DNA from: Verrucomicrobiota bacterium | GTDB taxonomy: Bacteria; Verrucomicrobiota; Verrucomicrobiia; Chthoniobacterales; UBA10450 | DNA: 9,798 bases | Assembly (NCBI GenBank): GCA_003218615.1 | Contig: QHOD01000051.1 | Location: 1 to 9,798 of the forward strand | Direction of reading: 5' to 3' | The notes under the pieces: model-generated | Seen by the model: the letters and a program-made list of their open reading frames with translations, nothing else | The model's database searches: none | What the model was told of the DNA's origin: nothing | Made by a program: the position numbers and the translations under genes | Part shown: in pieces, positions 5,494-9,798 of the stretch | How positions within the stretch are numbered: the stretch's first letter is position 1 | Layout of the letters: each line of letters opens with the position of its first letter

Positions 5494-5934
5494 CTAGCAC
5501 GATGTTTCCTCGGCATGCGCCAAGTGTTGTCGCCGGTCGAGATATCCCTGCAAGATCATCTGAGCTGCTACCTGGTCCACATAGCCGCGGGTATGGCGCG
5601 TTTTTTTGCCGGCCTCTCGCAACGCGCGGTGCGCCGCAACCGTGGTCAGCCGCTCGTCCCACGTGACGACTGGGCACGCAAGAATCGCTCGCAATTTTTC
5701 TACGAACTGGAGAGTTTCGGTTGCGGCGGCGCCAATTGTGCCGCTCATCTGACGCGGAATTCCCACAACAACGTGATCGATTTTCTTTTCACGAACAATC
5801 GCCTCCAACCGAGAGGTCGCCTGCTCAGTCGATGGGATCGTCTCGAGCGGATGCGCCAATAATTGCAACTCGTCAGAGATGGCCACTCCGATGCGTGCCC
5901 GGCCAAAATCGAGAGCCAAAATTGGGTTCATCAC
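5494..5934 (-). CDS. ruvX: Putative pre-16S rRNA nuclease / Holliday junction resolvase-like RuvX (YqgF)
   Basis: RuvX/YqgF is an RNase H-fold protein; in E. coli it acts in maturation of the 5' end of 16S rRNA and it has been proposed as a Holliday junction resolvase. The 146-residue length is typical. The acidic residues of the fold are present: Asp9 in ALDFGRARIGVAISDE, Glu94 in WDERLTT (92-98) and Asp120 in VDQVAAQMIL (119-128). The central strand VVVGIPRQMSG (55-65) is also conserved. Two adjacent ATG codons (5934 and 5931) are equally possible starts. The gene lies 8 bp after manC and 6 bp before truA, so all three are probably one transcript. Confidence 0.95.
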   Translation of the reverse strand: MMNPILALDFGRARIGVAISDELQLLAHPLETIPSTEQATSRLEAIVREKKIDHVVVGIPRQMSGTIGAAATETLQFVEKLRAILACPVVTWDERLTTVAAHRALREAGKKTRHTRGYVDQVAAQMILQGYLDRRQHLAHAEETSC

Positions 5935-5942
5935 CGGTTAGA

Positions 5943-7016
5943 TCATTGCAGTTCCAGCGGAAGCTTACCGATCAATTTCTTGATATTTTCCGCCTGGTGA
6001 CGGTGACAAACCAGAATTGCATCCCCGGTTCGGACAACGATAAGATTGTGTACCCCGAGCAAAGCTATCGTCGTGTCGGCCTCATCGAAGACGATGTTAT
6101 TCGTGGAATCGACTGCGGTAATGGCGCAGTTCGCGGCATTCCTTTGTTCGTCGTTCTTGAAATAGTTTGCCACTGCTCTCCAGCTTCCGATATCGTCCCA
6201 ATCAAAGCTCGCTTCGACGACCAGCACTCGGTCGGCCTTTTCCATAATCGCGTAATCGAATGAGATCCGGGGCAGTTTACTGAAGCGCTCGCGCAGAACG
6301 TTTTCGAAATTTTCGGGAGCGCGAAGCTGGGAAATGAAATCTGCAAGCTCGGGCGCGTGCCGGTTGAATTCACCCAGAACGGTAGGCACGGACCAGACAA
6401 ACATTCCTGCATTCCATCGAAAATTCCCTTTCCGTAAAAATGATTCAGCCAGATCGGGATTGGGCTTTTCGCGAAAGCGCACGACTCGATGAATTGCATC
6501 TTTATCGTTGCGCTTCCGTAAATGAACCGCCCGACCATGCTCGATGTAACCAAAGCCAGGACAAGCCCACGTTGGCTTGATGCCGATGGTTACAAGCTCG
6601 CCCGTCTCTACCGCTGCATCCGCGGCCAATGCCAAGGTTTCCTGAAAGGCCACGCGATTCGCAATGATATGATCGGCCGGAAGCACGATCATCGTGGCCC
6701 CGTGATCGCGGGCCGCCACCCAACCAGTGCCCAGCGCGACTGCCGCAGCGGTATCTCGTTTGGCCGGTTCTGCAACGATATTTTCCTCTGGGAACGCGGT
6801 GAGCAATTTGCGAACTGCGGCTTCCTGTTCGGCGTTGGTCAGAATCAGAATGCGTTCACGCGGAACGAAGCCATCAAGCCGCGCCACGGTTTCTTCGAGA
6901 AGAGTTTTCTTAGAGACGAGTCGAAGCAGTTGCTTCGGCCGGGCGTGGCGACTCAATGGCCAAAACCGCTCGCCGCTACCGCCGGCGAGAATGAGCGCGT
7001 AGATCGGATTGAGCAT
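5943..7016 (-). CDS. manC: Mannose-1-phosphate guanylyltransferase (single-domain)
   Basis: The enzyme makes GDP-mannose from mannose-1-phosphate and GTP, supplying surface polysaccharide, O-antigen or glycosylation pathways. The 357-residue protein is the nucleotidyltransferase domain without the phosphomannose isomerase domain of bifunctional ManC/AlgA proteins. The signature LAGGSGERFWPLSR (10-23) with PKQLL (27-31) binds the nucleotide. Other family blocks are VLPADHII (111-118), FRWNAGMFVW (199-208), SFDYAIMEK (252-260) and FDWDDIGSW (271-279). The C-terminal left-handed helix part ends with HQAENIKKLIGKL. It is the first gene of the unit that continues to ruvX and truA; its promoter should lie in the 81-bp gap before 7098. 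No Shine-Dalgarno motif is evident at the start. No other polysaccharide gene is in the window. Confidence 0.94.
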   Translation of the reverse strand: MLNPIYALILAGGSGERFWPLSRHARPKQLLRLVSKKTLLEETVARLDGFVPRERILILTNAEQEAAVRKLLTAFPEENIVAEPAKRDTAAAVALGTGWVAARDHGATMIVLPADHIIANRVAFQETLALAADAAVETGELVTIGIKPTWACPGFGYIEHGRAVHLRKRNDKDAIHRVVRFREKPNPDLAESFLRKGNFRWNAGMFVWSVPTVLGEFNRHAPELADFISQLRAPENFENVLRERFSKLPRISFDYAIMEKADRVLVVEASFDWDDIGSWRAVANYFKNDEQRNAANCAITAVDSTNNIVFDEADTTIALLGVHNLIVVRTGDAILVCHRHQAENIKKLIGKLPLELQ

Positions 7017-7097
7017 TGAAACGAGAGCTGACCGGATTTTCGAAGTCGCGAAGATTTTCCCGTTTCTTTTTTCGAAACGAGACGTATATGGTAGGCG
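7017..7097. promoter_or_regulatory. Divergent manC / small membrane protein intergenic region
   Basis: This 81-bp gap must serve two divergent starts. CGTTTC at 7061-7066 and GAAACG at 7074-7079 form a perfect 6-bp inverted repeat around a T-rich loop of seven bases, a possible operator. A TATATG string at 7085-7090 could be a -10 element for the rightward gene. It would place the transcript start almost at the ATG, leaving little or no leader, and I see no convincing -35 element. No Shine-Dalgarno motif is seen for either gene. Confidence 0.3.
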
Positions 7098-7400
7098 ATG
7101 TCTCTCCCGATATCCATTTCAAAAACCGCCGGGCAGCTTCCGGTTGATCCGTTGCTGGTAGTGACGCGCACAGCCATTGGCTTGGGCCTGGGCATATTGA
7201 TGGCAGACAAGATCAAGCCTCCACTCCGCCAGGCAGCTGCGATTGCGCTCGTTGCAATCGGTGCCCTGGCTGCGGCGCCGTGGCTTGTCAAGATCACTGT
7301 CGGGCAAATTAATCGGCCCGAATCGGAATGGGGAAGTCGCGCGCGGTTGCGCTCCATTCGCGGAGACTCTGGTTATAGCTCCGACAACGACATTTATTGA
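7098..7400 (+). CDS. Small putative membrane protein, unknown function
   Basis: I do not recognise a family with certainty. The 100-residue product has a short polar N terminus (MSLPISISKTAGQLPVDP). A hydrophobic stretch follows at about 18-36 (LLVVTRTAIGLGLGILMA), interrupted by Arg24. A clearer membrane segment lies at about 46-68 (AAAIALVAIGALAAAPWLVKI). A charged, soluble tail follows with NRPESEWGSRARLRSIR and an acidic end. Two membrane passes with both ends on the same side are plausible, and a single pass is possible. There is no signal-peptidase motif or catalytic residue pattern. It stands alone, divergent from manC, and 105 bp before the carboxylase gene. The coding potential is supported by a coherent hydrophobic pattern and the lack of a better frame. 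Confidence 0.65.
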   Translation: MSLPISISKTAGQLPVDPLLVVTRTAIGLGLGILMADKIKPPLRQAAAIALVAIGALAAAPWLVKITVGQINRPESEWGSRARLRSIRGDSGYSSDNDIY

Positions 7401-7436
7401 GGCACTGTAGGGGGCGCGTGTCTGCGCACTCACGGT

Positions 7437-7460
7437 ACTGCGGCTGAGGACAGCCGCCGT
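7437..7460. repeat. GC-rich hairpin in gap before carboxylase
   Basis: The arm at 7437-7446 (ACTGCGGCTG) and the arm at 7451-7460 (CAGCCGCCGT) pair at nine of ten positions around an AGGA loop. The single mismatch is T7439/C7458. Its build (ten-base arms, GC-rich, one T/C mismatch) is like the palindrome at 1064-1085, though the sequence differs. No T-run follows, so an intrinsic terminator is unlikely. The rest of the 7401-7505 gap holds GTAGGGGGCGCG (7407-7418) and no further gene or clear promoter that I can see. Confidence 0.6.
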
Positions 7461-7505
7461 TACACTTGATTCAGTCTCCTCCCCAGATTAAGCGTGCTTC
7501 GCGTT

Positions 7506-9140
7506 ATGTCCGGTAGATCGACATCTTCCAGCAGCGAACTGTTGCGCGCCCACTGCGCTGCAATTGCCAAGGAGGAAGCTGTCCTGCGGGAGGGCGGCGG
7601 CAAAGCTGGTCATGAACGTCAGCGAAAAATGGGCCGGCTGCCGGTGCGCGAACGCCTTGGCCTTTTGCTCGACAAAGATTCGTCATTTTTCGAGATCGGT
7701 CTCTGGGCTGCTTACAAAATGTACGAGCAATGGGGTAAGATTCCGGCGGCGGGTGTTATCGCCGGCATTGGCAATGTCGAGGGCGTTCCGTGCATGATCA
7801 TCGCTAACGACGCGACGGTGAAGGCCGGCGCCTTCTTTCCGCAAACGGTCAAAAAAGTGATCCGTGCCCAGCGCGTCGCATTCGAATGCTCTCTGCCGAT
7901 CGTTTACCTGGTCGATTCTGCGGGCGTATTCCTGCCAATGCAGGATGAAATCTTTCCGGACGAAGACGATTTCGGCCGGATCTTTCGCAATAACTCCGTC
8001 ATCTCTGCTGCCGGCATTCCCCAGTTTGCTGCCATTATGGGCAATTGTGTTGCGGGTGGCGCGTATCTTCCGGTTCTATGCGACAAAATTTTGATGACGA
8101 AGGGAAGCGGTCTTTACCTGGCTGGGCCTTCGCTTGTCAAAGCGGCCATCGGACAAATTGTCGATGCAGAGGAACTGGGCGGCGCGCGAATGCACGCGGA
8201 AGTTAGCGGGACCGTTGATTTTTATGAAAAGGACGACGCGTCCTGTCTAAAGCGCCTTCGCTCGCTCATCGCATTGCTGCCAGAAGCAAAAGAATCCAAA
8301 ACATCCCAGTCGCAGAAGAAAACCGCGAAACCGGCGAAGGGCCCGGATGCTGTCTATGATTTGATCAGCTTTGACGGACAAAAGCAATACGATGTGCGCG
8401 ACCTGCTCGCGTCGGTCGTCGATGGAAATTCAATCGACGAATACAAAGCGGACTACGGCAAGACAATCGTAACGGCGTATGGGCGTATTGACGGGCGAGG
8501 CGTTGGGATCGTGGCCAATCAGCGCTTACAAGTCCGGACGAAAAAAGAAGGTATTCAGATGGGCGGAGTCATTTACTCCGATAGCGCTGATAAAGCGGCG
8601 CGTTTCGTTATGGATTGCAATCAAACGAGTTTGCCGATCATCTTTTTCCAAGACGTCACCGGCTTCATGGTCGGGCGCGACTCAGAAGAGAGCGGAATTA
8701 TTCGCAGCGGTGCGAAGCTGGTAAACGCAGTCAGCAATTCCGTCGTACCAAAGATCACGGTGGTCGTCGGTGGGTCATTCGGGGCTGGCAACTACGCAAT
8801 GTGCGGAAAGGCTTACGATCCGCGATTTATTGTTGCCTGGCCCACTGCGCGCTACGCCGTCATGGGCGCTGCGCAGGCGTCCGACACCGTTTTTTCGATC
8901 CTCGCCCGCGCCCGTGAACGAGGTGATAAAAAAACGACGCACGAAGAACTCGAAGAACTTCGGGCGAAAGTGAAACAGAGTTACGAAGAACAGACCGATA
9001 TCCGATATGGCGCGGCGCGAGGCTGGGTCGATGCGATCATTCAACCCCATGAGACCCGGGATGTTCTTATCCAATTGCTGGAATACGCCTCGCGTCCGAT
9101 GCCCAAGGGAAATTTCCACACCGGCGTGATTCAAGTTTAA
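7506..9140 (+). CDS. Biotin-dependent acyl-CoA carboxylase, beta (carboxyltransferase) subunit
   Basis: The protein transfers the carboxyl group from biotin to an acyl-CoA, probably methylcrotonyl-CoA or a similar substrate. The 544-residue length is normal. The N-terminal crotonase-fold half has ANDATVKAGAFFPQTVKK (100-117), LVDSAGVFLPMQDEIFPD (135-152) and the oxyanion loop GNCVAGGAYLP (179-189). The C-terminal half has FQDVTGFMVG (381-390), the second glycine loop GGSFGAGNYAM (422-432) and AWPTARYAVMG (444-454). A lysine- and serine-rich linker at about 262-279 joins the halves. The FPDEDDFGRIF pattern matches methylcrotonyl-CoA carboxylase beta subunits, and the DSAGVFLPMQ wording recalls Bacteroidota-type members. 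The biotin carboxylase (alpha) subunit is not in the window. I prefer the ATG at 7506 to the GTG at 7494 because the next gene has the same eleven bases ending in its ATG. An enoyl-CoA hydratase gene follows after 15 bp, consistent with leucine-type catabolism. Confidence 0.92.
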   Translation: MSGRSTSSSSELLRAHCAAIAKEEAVLREGGGKAGHERQRKMGRLPVRERLGLLLDKDSSFFEIGLWAAYKMYEQWGKIPAAGVIAGIGNVEGVPCMIIANDATVKAGAFFPQTVKKVIRAQRVAFECSLPIVYLVDSAGVFLPMQDEIFPDEDDFGRIFRNNSVISAAGIPQFAAIMGNCVAGGAYLPVLCDKILMTKGSGLYLAGPSLVKAAIGQIVDAEELGGARMHAEVSGTVDFYEKDDASCLKRLRSLIALLPEAKESKTSQSQKKTAKPAKGPDAVYDLISFDGQKQYDVRDLLASVVDGNSIDEYKADYGKTIVTAYGRIDGRGVGIVANQRLQVRTKKEGIQMGGVIYSDSADKAARFVMDCNQTSLPIIFFQDVTGFMVGRDSEESGIIRSGAKLVNAVSNSVVPKITVVVGGSFGAGNYAMCGKAYDPRFIVAWPTARYAVMGAAQASDTVFSILARARERGDKKTTHEELEELRAKVKQSYEEQTDIRYGAARGWVDAIIQPHETRDVLIQLLEYASRPMPKGNFHTGVIQV

Positions 9141-9155
9141 TTCGACATTCGCGTT

Positions 9156-9798
9156 ATGCCCGTCGTCCTCATTGAAAAACAGACTCCGCAGATCAGAACG
9201 ATAGTGCTTAATCGACCGGAGCGTCGTAACGCGCTGACGCTCGATCTGCTCAACGAACTGAGCGCTGCGGTCAAAGTCGCCTCCGATCAACCCGAAGAGC
9301 GCGTGCTTATTTTGCGCGGAGCAGGCGCAGCCTTTTGCACCGGGTTGGATTTGAGGGAAGCGGCCGACCACACCAAAGCGCATGCAACCGCAGAGATGGT
9401 CGCCAGGACTTTGGTTATCCTCAGCCAAACGCGCCTCATTACGATCGCGGCCGTGCATGGGGCGGCGGTCGCAGGTGGCGCAGGCATTATGTCGGCGTGC
9501 GATTTTGTTGTGGCAGCAGAACGAACGAAAATTGGCTATCCCGAGGTGCGTCGCGGTTTGGTAGCAGGTTTGGTCATGACTTTTTTGCGCCGGCAAGTCG
9601 GCGAACGAAACATGCGCGAGCTATTACTCGGCTCCGAATTGATTGACGCCGAGCGCGCAAAAGAAATCGGACTCGTCAATCGCGTTGTCGCTAAAGATGA
9701 TTTGATGAACGAAGCGCAAAAGTTTGCCCAGTCAGTTTTACAAGCGGCGCCCGGCGCGCTCACGCAAACGAAGCGATTGATCGAAGAACTCTCGTGGC
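9156..9798 (+). CDS. Enoyl-CoA hydratase/isomerase family protein, 3' end beyond window
   Basis: The 214 visible residues form a crotonase-fold protein acting on acyl-CoA thioesters; the C-terminal helices lie past the window edge. The oxyanion-hole segments are GAGAAFCTGLDLRE (55-68) and HGAAVAGGAGIMSACD (101-116). Aligned to rat enoyl-CoA hydratase, the first catalytic glutamate (GGGCEL) is replaced by Gly110, while the second is kept as Glu130 in GYPEVRRGL. This makes a classical hydratase less certain, and an isomerase or other crotonase activity is possible. The gene begins 15 bp after the carboxylase stop, so co-transcription is likely. A methylglutaconyl-CoA hydratase role (as in liu operons) fits the neighbour but is not shown by residues. 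The start ATG at 9156 gives the family N terminus. No Shine-Dalgarno motif is seen. Confidence 0.9.
   Translation, partial: MPVVLIEKQTPQIRTIVLNRPERRNALTLDLLNELSAAVKVASDQPEERVLILRGAGAAFCTGLDLREAADHTKAHATAEMVARTLVILSQTRLITIAAVHGAAVAGGAGIMSACDFVVAAERTKIGYPEVRRGLVAGLVMTFLRRQVGERNMRELLLGSELIDAERAKEIGLVNRVVAKDDLMNEAQKFAQSVLQAAPGALTQTKRLIEELSW

Noticed and set aside
7437..7460. Intrinsic terminator for the small membrane protein gene
   Set aside because: The hairpin is GC-rich and lies about 40 bp after the stop, but the following bases (TACACTTGATT) give no U-tract.
8289..8342. Lysine/serine-rich linker in the carboxylase as a possible inserted repeat
   Set aside because: No palindrome or tandem repeat is visible there, and carboxyltransferase beta subunits commonly have a variable linker between the two halves.
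8775..9596. Minus-strand open frame of 273 codons antisense to the carboxylase and hydratase genes
   Set aside because: Its product is rich in Cys, His and Arg with no domain pattern, and both plus-strand genes are unambiguous.

Overview
The window reads as an ordinary, densely packed bacterial chromosome segment of core metabolic genes. There is no phage, transposase, rRNA, tRNA or CRISPR signal. Several features together hint at Verrucomicrobiota or a related soil/PVC-type lineage: start codons almost without Shine-Dalgarno motifs, a stand-alone four-helix-bundle protein, an EF-1-alpha-like CysN fused to an APS kinase, a carboxylase beta subunit of a Bacteroidota-like subtype, and GC-rich palindromic repeats in gaps and inside a gene. 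This placement is inference from remembered patterns and is not proven by the sequence.

Layout from left to right. (1) Positions 1-939, minus strand: nuoC (cut by the window edge) and nuoB of respiratory complex I, joined by an ATGA overlap. nuoA is not upstream of nuoB. (2) Positions 940-1099: a divergent intergenic region with three inverted repeats, two of which are 22-nt palindromes of the same design, 50 bp apart. (3) Positions 1100-4731, plus strand: a sulfate-activation operon. It holds cysD, a small four-helix-bundle protein, cysNC (ATP sulfurylase GTPase fused to APS kinase) and a GNAT acetyltransferase, with overlapping or nearly touching ends. (4) Positions 4705-7016, minus strand: manC, ruvX and truA in a tight transcription unit. 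truA overlaps the GNAT gene tail to tail and carries a long palindrome inside an apparent in-frame insertion. (5) Positions 7098-7400, plus strand: a small putative membrane protein of unknown function. (6) Positions 7401-7505: a short gap with another GC-rich hairpin. (7) Positions 7506-9798, plus strand: an acyl-CoA carboxylase beta subunit followed by an enoyl-CoA hydratase/isomerase family gene that runs off the window.

How the genes work together. CysD and CysNC convert sulfate to APS and then PAPS for cysteine synthesis or sulfation. NuoB and NuoC form part of the peripheral arm of NADH:quinone oxidoreductase. ManC makes GDP-mannose for surface polysaccharide. RuvX and TruA are RNA/DNA housekeeping enzymes. 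The carboxylase and hydratase pair fits branched-chain amino acid (leucine-type) or other acyl-CoA catabolism.

I found no convincing new multi-gene system. The most interesting signals are the family of short palindromes, especially the covarying pair before cysD and the one inside truA, and the four-helix-bundle gene wedged between cysD and cysNC beside a heptanucleotide tandem repeat.
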